DNA of 64,000 nt from assembly GCA_022826485.1 (NCBI GenBank), contig JAJDUU010000043.1:1-64000 (forward strand), in the 5' to 3' direction. This document shows, piece by piece, positions 31,974 through 39,580 of the stretch. The translations under genes and the position numbers were made by a program. The stretch comes from Chloroflexota bacterium (lineage in GTDB: Bacteria; Chloroflexota; UBA11872). The notes under the pieces are model-generated. The model did no database searches and was not told the origin of the DNA. It saw only the letters and a list, made by a program, of their open reading frames with translations. Position 1 is the stretch's first letter; each line of letters begins with the position of its first letter.

Positions 31974-34908
31974 GATCGAATCCGGCGTGCGTCAAGCCTC
32001 CTGGAGCGGCGGTGGCGATGACCTGGGGAAAGTGCCGCTGAACGTCGGCTTGCGCCAGTCCATCGAGCACGGCTGCGATCGCCCCAGCGTCAACGTCCTC
32101 GCCGGCCGCGTCGAGCCACAGGAATGCGGGGGCATGGGGAGCGTCGTGCGGGCGGACGGCGCTGAGAAAGGCTATGCCGACCGCAAGCATCACCCGACCG
32201 CGCGCGTCGGCGGCGACGTCCCGGAGGGGCGCCCAGGCCTGGCCGTCCTCGTCCCACAGGTTAACGGTCTGGTCCGACGCGATGCGCACGTCCCAATACC
32301 GGCCGCCGGTGATGGGACCCACGACCTGCCGCAGGGCGGCCTCGGCGGTCGGACGCACCCCGCTGGCCAGGGCATCGAGCGCCTGGCCCATGAGGCGCGC
32401 CGCGGCGGCGCGGACGCGGCGCCGGTCGACGATGTCGTCGAGCGCCGCGCGCGACGCTTCGAGGTCGACCTCGTTTCGCACGGCTCCCGTACGGAGCTCC
32501 AATTCGCGAATCTGCGCGTCGAATTCGCGCCGTTCGGCCCGGGCGCGCTGCATCCGGCGGCGGGCGCCGCCGGCATCCTCCAGGCGGTCGTCGTCCAGGT
32601 CGGGAAAGATGGCCCGAACCTCCGAGACGGTGGGAGCGGCGTCGACGTGGGCGCCGGTCGCCCGCACGGCGCCGGCCAACTCCGCCGCGGACCGGGCCAC
32701 ACCGTCGTGCGCGGCGCGGGCCGTCGCACTCGTCCGGTTTACCTGGTCCGCCGCCCGCGATTCACCGACGGCGGCAATCACATCCGCCAGGGCCGCGAGT
32801 CCTTCGAGGCGTCCAATGGCCGCGGCGGCCGGCTGGCCGCGCGGCAGCCCGGGTTCAGTTTCCACGAGCGCCTCGATGGCCTGCCTGATGCCCGGCAGCG
32901 CGCTCTCGGCCGCGTGGAGCTTCCATTGCTCGCGCTGGTGCGACGCCTCGAGATCGGATTGACGGTCCACACGGTCCTGCAGGGCGTTCAGGTCACGCTG
33001 TAGGGCGCTGCGAGCTTCGGTCAATGTCCGCTGGTCGTCGGACAGACCGAGGGATCCGGCCAGCTCTGACGCGTGGCCGTGCGCGCGTCCACTCGCCTCG
33101 ATCTGGTTGCGCAGCTCGGCTTCGGCGGCGGCCGCGAGATCCTCGGCTCCCGAGTCCTCGAGCTCGCGCATTCGCGCCTGGAGTCGCTGCACTTCGCGGT
33201 CGGCGTGGGCAAGCTGCCGCTCCGTGCGCGCGCACTCGGCTTCCAGGTCGTCGGTCGAGACGGCGCCGTCGCCGTCGGCAAGACGGCGCAGCCTGGCGGT
33301 GGCGCTGTCGCGGAGAGTGCGCGCGCGCTCCGCGGTTGCGGGGATTTCAAGTCCGCGGCGCTCGAGCTCGTGCTCGATCTTGCTCTGTTGTCTTCGATTG
33401 ACGGCCAGACGGGCGGCGCGCTGCTCGCTTGTCTGAAGGTCGTGATCGAGCTCGGCCAACTGGTCGAGCAGCTCTTCCTCCCGGGCCTGATCCGTGCGCT
33501 GGCTCCACAGCGACCAGGCGCCCGCGGCCGTTCCGGCAACGACGGTCGCCATGCCCAACACCGCCAGCGGCGCGGCGCCGGTGAAGCCGATCGTGGCCAG
33601 GACGATGCCAAGGGCGACGCCAATGGCCGACACGACCAGCCGGCTCTTGCGGCGCTGCGCCTCGATGGCCAGCGACCGCAGCTGTTGCTTGATACGCGTG
33701 GTCTCGAGCGAGCGAGCTGAGGCGTCGACCTCGTCGTGGTCATGGTCCGACGCGGCGTCGAGGATGTCGCCGAGCCGGCCCCAGAGCCGGTGCGCGACGG
33801 GGAGGTGTTCGTCTTCGTGCGCGCGTTTGCGCAGGGTCCGCGCCCGCTCGGCGGCAGCCCGCGCCTTGGACTGCACGACCTGGGCCTCGACCAGGTCGGA
33901 GCGAGCCCGCCGGAACTCATGCGCCGCCTGCTGATGTTGGTCGCGCTTCGCCCTGGCGCGGTCGGCCGCCTGCGACGCCGTGAGGCCTGTCGCGACGGCC
34001 TCGCAGGCTCGGTCAAGAGCCGCCAGCCGCTCGGCGTCCAATCGCGCACGCTGCGCCAGGGACGCGAGTTCGCCCAGCCGCGCATCCAGGCTCTCGACCC
34101 GTTCCCTCGCGCGCGCGGCTTCGCTGGCGTGATGCGCGTGATCCGCCCACAGCACGGCAAACTCGCGATAGGCAGCCAGGCGATCGCGTTCGTCGAGGAA
34201 TTGTCCGCGCAGCACGCGGTAGCTGCGCTCGGTCGCATCGACCTCCGCCGCGCGCTCCGACGCCGCGGCGAGGGCCTGCAATGCCTGGCGCACGCGCCAG
34301 CGCTGCAGCGAGCGTTCGAGCCGGTCGATTTCGTCCTTGGTTGCGGCCGCCCGCATCACCGCCTCAGCCAGCTCGACGCGGGCTCTGGCCGCCGTTTCTT
34401 CTTCCCGGTGCGCGGGGCTGTCGGCGAACTCGGCTTCCATCTCCTGGATTCGTCGCTCGCCCAGCAGGCGGCGCAGCAGCGCTCGAACCTCGGCGGCCGG
34501 GGGCAATTCGGCGCGAGGCCGCGGCAGCACCAGCGCTTCCAGGGTCTCTTGATCGAGTCCCACCATCGCGTCGAGCGCCGCACCCACCTGCGCGCCGCCG
34601 CGGATGGGCGTTGATCGCGGACCGCGGTTCACGATCAGCTCCGACTCATCGCCGCCGGTGGCCCGCAGCGTGCGCCGCACGGTGACGGGCCGCCCACCGG
34701 CCGCGAGCACGCATTCCACCATCGCGCCGTCAGACCTGGCGCGCAGGCCGTCGGCCGGGCCGAACAGACACGTCATCAGCGCCTCGCGCACGACCTGCGC
34801 CTGACTATCCGCGACGGTGATCAGGTGATGGCCCTGCGGCTGGAATTCCAACTCAACTCGATGCAAGGCCCCGAGTTCACGGATTACGAGCCGCTCCAGG
34901 AGAATCAT
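31891..34908 (-). CDS. SbcC/YhaN-like coiled-coil protein with lost ATPase motifs and two membrane spans
   Basis: 1005 aa. The layout is that of YhaN-type SMC-like ATPases: an N-terminal strand set (MILLERLVIRELGALHRVEL), long coiled coils (about 150-420 and 460-700), a central pair of hydrophobic spans (about 425-470: RLVVSAIGVALGIVL and AVLGMATVVAGTAAG), and a C-terminal lobe. The place of Walker A (family GPNEAGKST before the LFG turn) reads VADSQAQVV. The C-terminal signature region reads VAADARGRVML instead of LSGG. Walker B reads PAFLWLDAAGED without the catalytic acid pair. The frame is intact over 3 kb, so this is a pseudoenzyme rather than a decayed gene. ATGA overlap with the SbcD-like gene implies a stable complex. 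Confidence 0.8.
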   Translation of the reverse strand: MILLERLVIRELGALHRVELEFQPQGHHLITVADSQAQVVREALMTCLFGPADGLRARSDGAMVECVLAAGGRPVTVRRTLRATGGDESELIVNRGPRSTPIRGGAQVGAALDAMVGLDQETLEALVLPRPRAELPPAAEVRALLRRLLGERRIQEMEAEFADSPAHREEETAARARVELAEAVMRAAATKDEIDRLERSLQRWRVRQALQALAAASERAAEVDATERSYRVLRGQFLDERDRLAAYREFAVLWADHAHHASEAARARERVESLDARLGELASLAQRARLDAERLAALDRACEAVATGLTASQAADRARAKRDQHQQAAHEFRRARSDLVEAQVVQSKARAAAERARTLRKRAHEDEHLPVAHRLWGRLGDILDAASDHDHDEVDASARSLETTRIKQQLRSLAIEAQRRKSRLVVSAIGVALGIVLATIGFTGAAPLAVLGMATVVAGTAAGAWSLWSQRTDQAREEELLDQLAELDHDLQTSEQRAARLAVNRRQQSKIEHELERRGLEIPATAERARTLRDSATARLRRLADGDGAVSTDDLEAECARTERQLAHADREVQRLQARMRELEDSGAEDLAAAAEAELRNQIEASGRAHGHASELAGSLGLSDDQRTLTEARSALQRDLNALQDRVDRQSDLEASHQREQWKLHAAESALPGIRQAIEALVETEPGLPRGQPAAAAIGRLEGLAALADVIAAVGESRAADQVNRTSATARAAHDGVARSAAELAGAVRATGAHVDAAPTVSEVRAIFPDLDDDRLEDAGGARRRMQRARAERREFDAQIRELELRTGAVRNEVDLEASRAALDDIVDRRRVRAAAARLMGQALDALASGVRPTAEAALRQVVGPITGGRYWDVRIASDQTVNLWDEDGQAWAPLRDVAADARGRVMLAVGIAFLSAVRPHDAPHAPAFLWLDAAGEDVDAGAIAAVLDGLAQADVQRHFPQVIATAAPGGLTHAGFDHVANIVEGTSEPSPAQAAPAHWLRAVG

Positions 34909-36020
34909 GCGGCGTGGCTCCCGGCGCGTCGTCGAAATCCATCGACCACCGCCCGGCGCGCGCGCGCGATCGTCTCAGAGTCGCTGTCGGCGTCCGGCGC
35001 GGCGTTCATCTGGTCGGCCGCGCGTCGCACTTCCACCACGAACGAGCGGGTCGGCTGCGCGTCGGCCGGGCCCGCTAAGACGCGAAGCTGCGCCAGGTCG
35101 ACATGCACCAGCGTTCCCGCGGCGGAGGCGCGGCGGCTGAGGTCGCCAATCCGGCAGCGATGCCACAGCTCGCGGGAAAACTCCCCCACAAGCTCAAGCG
35201 TGACAAGCGGCGCCTCGCCGATCAGCGTCGCCAGGCGCTCACGGATGGCCGCGGCGGGATCGCGGTCGACGAGATCCGCCGCGCTGAAGCTGACGACCAC
35301 CGGCGCGACGCCCGCAAGCTCCCGAAACTCGGCGCCGATCACGCCCTCGTGGTCGAGATCGATGATGGCGAATCCCGCCTCGGCACGCCGCTCGGTCACC
35401 GAAGGCGCGGTCCAACCGGGGCAGACCAGGAACGCGTCGCCGAGTCGCCGTTGGCCGGGATCGGGCCGGTTGCCGAGGACGATGACGTCCGCCGCCGTCT
35501 CCAGAGTCTCCAGCTCATCGGTGTCGACGGCCAGCGCGATGCGTAGGAGGCCGCGATCGGCGGCAGGCTCGACGTGGTCAAGCGCCGAGGCCGCGCCAAT
35601 CTCCAACGTCAATCCCGCGATCTGGACGGTTCGCGTGCGCATGGGACCCGCCGGGCGCACAGCGGCCAGGAGACCCAGCTCTTCGAGAAAGGCAATGCCG
35701 GCGCCATCGGTCGCTGGCTCATTCGCCTCGTCGAGGGCGATCACGACGATGCCGGCGTCGCGCGCGCGCCTCAGGCACTGGGACGCAAAGCGGATGTCTT
35801 CGAGCCCTGGTTCCGATCGCGCGAATAGGCCGCCCGCGATGAGAAGGAGATCAGCGTCGTCGGCAAGCGCCTGATCGACGACGGCGGCGAAACTTCGCCG
35901 TGTGTGAGCCTGGAAGATCACGAGCTGCTCGGGGTTGAGCGACGATGGCGCATCCCCGATACGACTGCCCGCGGTGAGCACGGCACGGATTGATTCGGCC
36001 GATCCCCGCAGGAACCGCAT
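34905..36020 (-). CDS. SbcD/YhaO-like metallophosphoesterase-fold protein lacking metal ligands
   Basis: 371 aa. The fold can be followed along the Mre11/YhaO pattern, yet every metal ligand is replaced: the D-x-H near the N-terminus is SAES; the GDLFD motif is GGLFA (LLLIAGGLFARSEP); GNHD is DEANEP; the H-G-S strand is AVDTDE; and the final GH-x-H is LGNRPD. The later CPGWTAPSVTERRAEAGFAIIDLD still matches the family's YPGS...GV-LVEID segment. It cannot be an Mn-dependent nuclease by the known mechanism. It is coupled by ATGA to the SbcC-like gene and starts 6 bp after the DUF4130-like gene. Confidence 0.75.
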   Translation of the reverse strand: MRFLRGSAESIRAVLTAGSRIGDAPSSLNPEQLVIFQAHTRRSFAAVVDQALADDADLLLIAGGLFARSEPGLEDIRFASQCLRRARDAGIVVIALDEANEPATDGAGIAFLEELGLLAAVRPAGPMRTRTVQIAGLTLEIGAASALDHVEPAADRGLLRIALAVDTDELETLETAADVIVLGNRPDPGQRRLGDAFLVCPGWTAPSVTERRAEAGFAIIDLDHEGVIGAEFRELAGVAPVVVSFSAADLVDRDPAAAIRERLATLIGEAPLVTLELVGEFSRELWHRCRIGDLSRRASAAGTLVHVDLAQLRVLAGPADAQPTRSFVVEVRRAADQMNAAPDADSDSETIARARRAVVDGFRRRAGSHAA

Positions 36021-36026
36021 GCGCAG

Positions 36027-36632
36027 CTACGCCATCCCCTGCCTCCCAGGTGCGGCGACGAAATGTGCCTGACTTGCAAGAATATCACCGCCCGATGGCG
36101 CCGACCAGATTGATCGACCCGCCCGCTCGCGGCCGGGCGCCAGCTTCAGGCTGATGCCGCATCCATCCTGCACGTAGGTGCGCTGACCGTCCCGAATCAT
36201 GAGCGTGTGGCCGCGCCACCGGCGTCGAAAATGCCGCAGCACCAGGTCGACAACCGGGAATTGGAAGTGCCATTCGGCCACGAGTTGGCGCGGACCCGGC
36301 CCGCGGATGAAGCGCAGATCGCGGCGCGCGACGTGGACCTCGCGATAGACCTGATGCCCCCAACTCAAGGCCAACTGCGCTTCACGCGAACTGCGCCCGA
36401 GCACGTAGGCGGCTCCGTGCTCCAGCACCTGTCCAGCCACCTCGCCGAGCACGCGATCGCGGTCCGGCGCGGGATGGCGCAGCGCGTAGCCGTAGAGCCG
36501 CTCCAGCCGGGCCATGCGCCGGCGGTCTCGCCGCACTGCCGCCAGGCAGGACCGCACCACGTCCGGCCCGCCGCCCCGATCCAGGGCAACCTGCTCCAGG
36601 AGGGAGCTGAATGTGTCTGGCAATCGGTTCAT
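36027..36632 (-). CDS. DUF4130-like protein (putative DNA metabolism family)
   Basis: 201 aa from the ATG at 36632, fixed by AGGAGG 6 nt upstream. The middle and end resemble DUF4130/TIGR03915: WGHQVYREVHVARRDLRFI aligns with the family's larrV-rEahr...vRF segment, and FPVVDLVLRHFRRRWRGHTL followed by MIRDGQRTYVQDG aligns with the HF-x-R-F...W-I-D-x-R-gyalyydg segment. That family usually partners a radical-SAM protein in a putative DNA repair or modification role; no radical-SAM gene is present here. It is the first gene of the operon with the SbcD/SbcC-like pair. Assignment is by pattern only. Confidence 0.6.
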   Translation of the reverse strand: MNRLPDTFSSLLEQVALDRGGGPDVVRSCLAAVRRDRRRMARLERLYGYALRHPAPDRDRVLGEVAGQVLEHGAAYVLGRSSREAQLALSWGHQVYREVHVARRDLRFIRGPGPRQLVAEWHFQFPVVDLVLRHFRRRWRGHTLMIRDGQRTYVQDGCGISLKLAPGRERAGRSIWSAPSGGDILASQAHFVAAPGRQGMA

Positions 36633-36735
36633 TTTCGCCTCCTCTCGAAGCCGTAGTGGATAGCCGGCAACGCGTTCACCGCCGGTACGGCAACCAAACA
36701 ATTAGTCAAGCCATGCGGGAACCTCGATCGCCCGT

Positions 36736-37977
36736 TCATCCGAGCACCGCGTCGCGCCAGGCGTAGCGACTCGAACTCATTCGGGCTTCGCTGGCGAGCA
36801 GTGCGGCGGGCGCCAACACGGCGTCCCCAAATCGCCGGCGAATCTGATCCTGCGCCTCATCGAGCCGCCGTCGCTCGCGCGACTCAGGCGGCCGCAACGG
36901 CAGCTGGCAGTAGTCGAAGCTCTCGAGCGCCGAGGCGTGGACTCCAACGAGGCGGTAGATGTCGCCGGCACGCGCCACACGCGTGAACAGATCGCGGGCC
37001 AGGGCGAAGATGGCCGCGCCGATATCGACGGACGCCGAGACCGTCGTCTGGCGCGTGATGGTGCGAAAGTCGGCGTAGCGCACCTTGACGCTGATGGTGC
37101 GGGCGCGAAGCTGCTTGGCGCGCAGCCGCTGGCCCACGTGTTCCGCCAGCTGCTGCAGGTAGTCCACCACGATCGCCCCGTCGTCCACGTCGCGATCGAA
37201 GGTGACCTCGTTGCCCACCGAACGGCGCGCCCGCGTGGGAGTGACGGCGCGGGGATCAACGCCACGCGACCGCACGGCGGCCTGGGCCGCGGCGCCGCCG
37301 AATCCCGCGTGGACCCGCTCCGGGGCGATGCGAGCCAGGTCGCCGACGGTGGTCACGCCATGCCGCCCGAGCTTGGCCGCGGTCTTGGGACCGATTCCCC
37401 AGACCATGCGTACGGGAAGGGGGTCGAGAAACGCCGTCTCGGCGCCGGGAGCAATGACGCGGGAGCCGTCGGGCTTGGCGACCTGGGAGGCGATTTTGGC
37501 GACGGACTTGGAGGTCGCCACGCCGACGGAGATGGGGAGGTCCTCCCGCTCGCGAACGGCCGCGCGTAGATGCGCCGCTATTTCGGACGGCGCGCCATAG
37601 CGACGCTCGCAGCCCGTAACGTCGAGAAACGCCTCGTCCAGCGACAACGGCTCGACGAGCGGCGTGTAGGCGCGAAACAGATCCATGACGCGGCTCGACA
37701 CGTCGGAATAGAGCGACATGCGCCCGGGAAGAAACTCGGCCTGCGGGCAGAGGCGTGCGGCTTGACGCGAGGGCATGGCCGAGCGCACGCCGAACGCCCG
37801 AGCCTCATATGAAGCAGCGGTGACGACGCCGCGCCCATCGCGCGACCCGCCGACGACTACCGGCTTGCCGCGCAGCTCAGGCCGCTCACGCTGCTCGACG
37901 GCGGCATAGAAGGCGTCCATGTCGGCGTGCATGACCACCCGGTGACCAGCCCAGGCGGCCGAGCCGAGATGTTGCAT
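36736..37977 (-). CDS. dinB: DNA polymerase IV (Y-family)
   Basis: 413 aa from the ATG at 37977; longer in-frame starts exist but run through an intergenic repeat region. Y-family hallmarks are the first catalytic Asp in HADMDAFYAAVEQRE, SYEARAFGVRSAMPSRQA, and the acidic pair SLDEAFLDVT; the helix-hairpin-helix VWGIGPKTAAKLGRHGV and the little-finger domain (SVGNEVTFDRDV onward) follow. It carries out translesion synthesis and is usually under LexA control. lexA lies upstream on the same strand. Confidence 0.95.
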   Translation of the reverse strand: MQHLGSAAWAGHRVVMHADMDAFYAAVEQRERPELRGKPVVVGGSRDGRGVVTAASYEARAFGVRSAMPSRQAARLCPQAEFLPGRMSLYSDVSSRVMDLFRAYTPLVEPLSLDEAFLDVTGCERRYGAPSEIAAHLRAAVREREDLPISVGVATSKSVAKIASQVAKPDGSRVIAPGAETAFLDPLPVRMVWGIGPKTAAKLGRHGVTTVGDLARIAPERVHAGFGGAAAQAAVRSRGVDPRAVTPTRARRSVGNEVTFDRDVDDGAIVVDYLQQLAEHVGQRLRAKQLRARTISVKVRYADFRTITRQTTVSASVDIGAAIFALARDLFTRVARAGDIYRLVGVHASALESFDYCQLPLRPPESRERRRLDEAQDQIRRRFGDAVLAPAALLASEARMSSSRYAWRDAVLG

Positions 37978-38126
37978 GTGCGGGGCAGGTGCGGTCGATG
38001 TGAGGCCACGATACCAAACAAATACCGAACGAACAAGAAACGAACGACCGGCTCGTTGATTTGCGCTGGGGCTCCGCCGACCGGCGCGCGGAGGGCGGGG
38101 CATCCGGGCGGCCGTGCCTGGACGTC

Positions 38127-38155
38127 TGAGATCCCTCGCATCCGCTCGGGATGAC
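38127..38155 (+). repeat. Intergenic repeat family C copy
   Basis: TGAGATCCCTCGC followed by ATCCGCTCGGGATGAC; variant of the C-family unit. Confidence 0.65.
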
Positions 38156-38252
38156 AATCATGGCGAGCTGTAGGGTGCGCCGCCACCCGGATGGGAACGG
38201 CGCGGGGCCTGGATTTCGGAGCGAATTAGTCTCGGAGATTGATGTGTCGGAT

Positions 38253-38280
38253 CCCACGCTGCACGCAGCGCGGGCCACCG
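38253..38280 (+). repeat. Intergenic palindrome family B copy
   Basis: CCCACGCTGC, ACG, then the inverted arm GCAGCGCGGG and the constant tail CCACCG. One arm base differs from the consensus. Confidence 0.75.
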
Positions 38281-38283
38281 GAC

Positions 38284-38310
38284 CTGGATTCCGGCTTTCG
38301 CCGGAATGAC
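38284..38310 (+). repeat. Intergenic palindrome family A copy
   Basis: CTGGATTCCGGC, TTTC, GCCGGAATGAC: arms TTCCGGC/GCCGGAA. It lies 3 bp after a B-family copy. Confidence 0.8.
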
Positions 38311-38346
38311 GCTGGGGGAACGGCGTCGATTGACGGTTGCGGGAAG

Positions 38347-38383
38347 CCCCTCACCCCGGCCCTCTCCCGGTGCGAGAGGGAGC
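38347..38383 (+). repeat. Intergenic inverted repeat family D copy
   Basis: CCCCTCACCC lead followed by CCCTCTCCC and GAGAGGG arms. Related copies are at 28167 and 49388. Confidence 0.65.
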
Positions 38384-38447
38384 GGACTTAGCGGACGACC
38401 GAGAGTGGCACGCGATTTCGGGCGCCCCCCACCGGATTTCGCCCGGT

Positions 38448-39047
38448 CTAGAGGCTGCGCAGGATGGCGACGGCGTGGCCGCGTACGCGCACGTCGCGGG
38501 CGTAGATGGGCTCGAAGTCGGCGTTGGCGGGCTGCAGGCGCACCTGCCCGTTTTCGCGGAAAAGGCGCTTGAGCGTGGCGCTGCCGTCGTCCAGCATCGC
38601 CACGGCAATCTGCCCGTCCCGCACGGTTTCCGTGGGCGCGACGATGACCAGGTCACCGTCGCAGATGTGGTCGTCGATCATGCTGTCGCCGCGCACCCGC
38701 AGCGCATAGGTGTCGCCGGAGGGCACCAGACCGGAAGCGACCGGCACGGTGTCGATGCGCTCTTCGTAGGCGTCGATCGGCAGGCCGGCGGCAATCTCCC
38801 CGACGATCGGCACGTGGACCACGCCGGCGTCGGCGCCGTTATCGAGAATCTCGATGCCGTGCGACTGGCCGGTGCGCCGGATGTAGCCCTTGCGCTCCAA
38901 GGCGTCCAGGTGCTGCTGTACGGTGGCCGGCGCCAGCCCGACGATGCCGCCGACCTCGCGGACACTTGGCGTGTAGCCCTCGTCGCGCACAAAGTGCTCG
39001 ATGGTGACCAGCACGCGATGCTGGCGTTGGGTGAGCGGGCCGCCCAT
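38448..39047 (-). CDS. lexA: LexA SOS repressor
   Basis: 199 aa from the ATG at 39047; GGAGG lies 9 nt upstream and the family's LTQRQHRVLVTIEHFV follows. The winged helix has YTPSVREVGGIVGLAPATVQQHL. The peptidase domain has the cleavage site A87-G88 (IAAGLP), nucleophile S122 (GDSMIDD) and K160 (SATLKRLF). After RecA-stimulated self-cleavage it derepresses repair genes; dinB and the SbcD/SbcC-like operon lie downstream on the same strand. No classical Gram-positive or E. coli LexA box was recognised, so its operator is unknown here. Confidence 0.96.
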   Translation of the reverse strand: MGGPLTQRQHRVLVTIEHFVRDEGYTPSVREVGGIVGLAPATVQQHLDALERKGYIRRTGQSHGIEILDNGADAGVVHVPIVGEIAAGLPIDAYEERIDTVPVASGLVPSGDTYALRVRGDSMIDDHICDGDLVIVAPTETVRDGQIAVAMLDDGSATLKRLFRENGQVRLQPANADFEPIYARDVRVRGHAVAILRSL

Positions 39048-39118
39048 GGGCGACATCCTCCACGACGCGCGACGCAGCATGACCAACAGTCACGCGCCTG
39101 ATGATTCCACGCACGACC

Positions 39119-39148
39119 AAGCTACCAGACAGAATGCGAACGCGTCAA
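39119..39148 (-). promoter_or_regulatory. Candidate lexA promoter
   Basis: TTGACG (39143-39148) and TAGCTT (39119-39124) on the minus strand with an 18-bp spacer, about 70 nt upstream of the lexA start. The -35 lies within CGAACGCGTCAA (39137-39148), which resembles the core of the dispersed repeats at 22928 and 47901. Confidence 0.45.
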
Positions 39149-39181
39149 CACTGCTTCAAGAAGTCGGACGCGCCGCCCGCG

Positions 39182-39577
39182 TTACGCGTGTAGCTCGTCC
39201 AGCGCCTCGATGGTGAGCGTGGCGCCCGAGTGAACCTGGCGCAGGGCCGGCGCGTCGGGATTCTCGATCTGTCCGACCGGGGCGATCGGGCTTGCGGCGC
39301 GCGGCTCGGAACCGCGGCTGACCGGGGTGGGACCGAAGAAAATGCAGAGCGCACGCCCCGGCGGCCAGATGGCCAGGTCGCCCACCGCGGCGACATCCGT
39401 CGCGCCCGGCGGCAGGCTCACGTCGAGGCCGACGTCGCCGTAGATTTCGTCGCCCCAGGTGCTCACGGACACGCGCAACGGCAGGGCCTGCCAGACCGCG
39501 TCCGCCGCCGGGGTGTCGAGCAGCCGCGCGTCGGCGATGTGGTCGTCAATTCGCAGCCGCGCCCGGCGATCGGGCAC
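39182..39577 (-). CDS. Cyclophilin-like fold protein (TM1367/DUF369 type)
   Basis: 131 aa from a GTG that follows the GH15 stop after 3 bp. STWGDEIYGDVGLDVSLPPG, VGDLAIWPPGRALCIFFGPTP and the SPIAPVGQIENPDALR-like end are diagnostic of this family, which has a cyclophilin fold without known isomerase activity. Function is unknown. It is unrelated in sequence to the tandem cyclophilin lipoproteins. Co-transcribed with the glucoamylase-like gene. Confidence 0.8.
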   Translation of the reverse strand: MPDRRARLRIDDHIADARLLDTPAADAVWQALPLRVSVSTWGDEIYGDVGLDVSLPPGATDVAAVGDLAIWPPGRALCIFFGPTPVSRGSEPRAASPIAPVGQIENPDAPALRQVHSGATLTIEALDELHA

Positions 39578-39580
39578 GCG

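Larger units (their letters stand above)
37978..38447. other. Intergenic region with a block of four palindromic repeat families
   Basis: 470 bp between dinB and lexA. From left to right it holds an AT-richer stretch with repeated CGAAC units (38027-38047, probable dinB promoter region), a C-family repeat, a B-family palindrome directly followed by an A-family palindrome, and a D-family inverted repeat. No coding frame with family resemblance was found. Confidence 0.65.

Noticed and set aside
34905-36020. Calling the SbcD-like gene a pseudogene
   Set aside because: The frame is complete, has a proper start, is coupled to its partner and keeps family spacing, so a pseudoenzyme fits better than a decaying gene.
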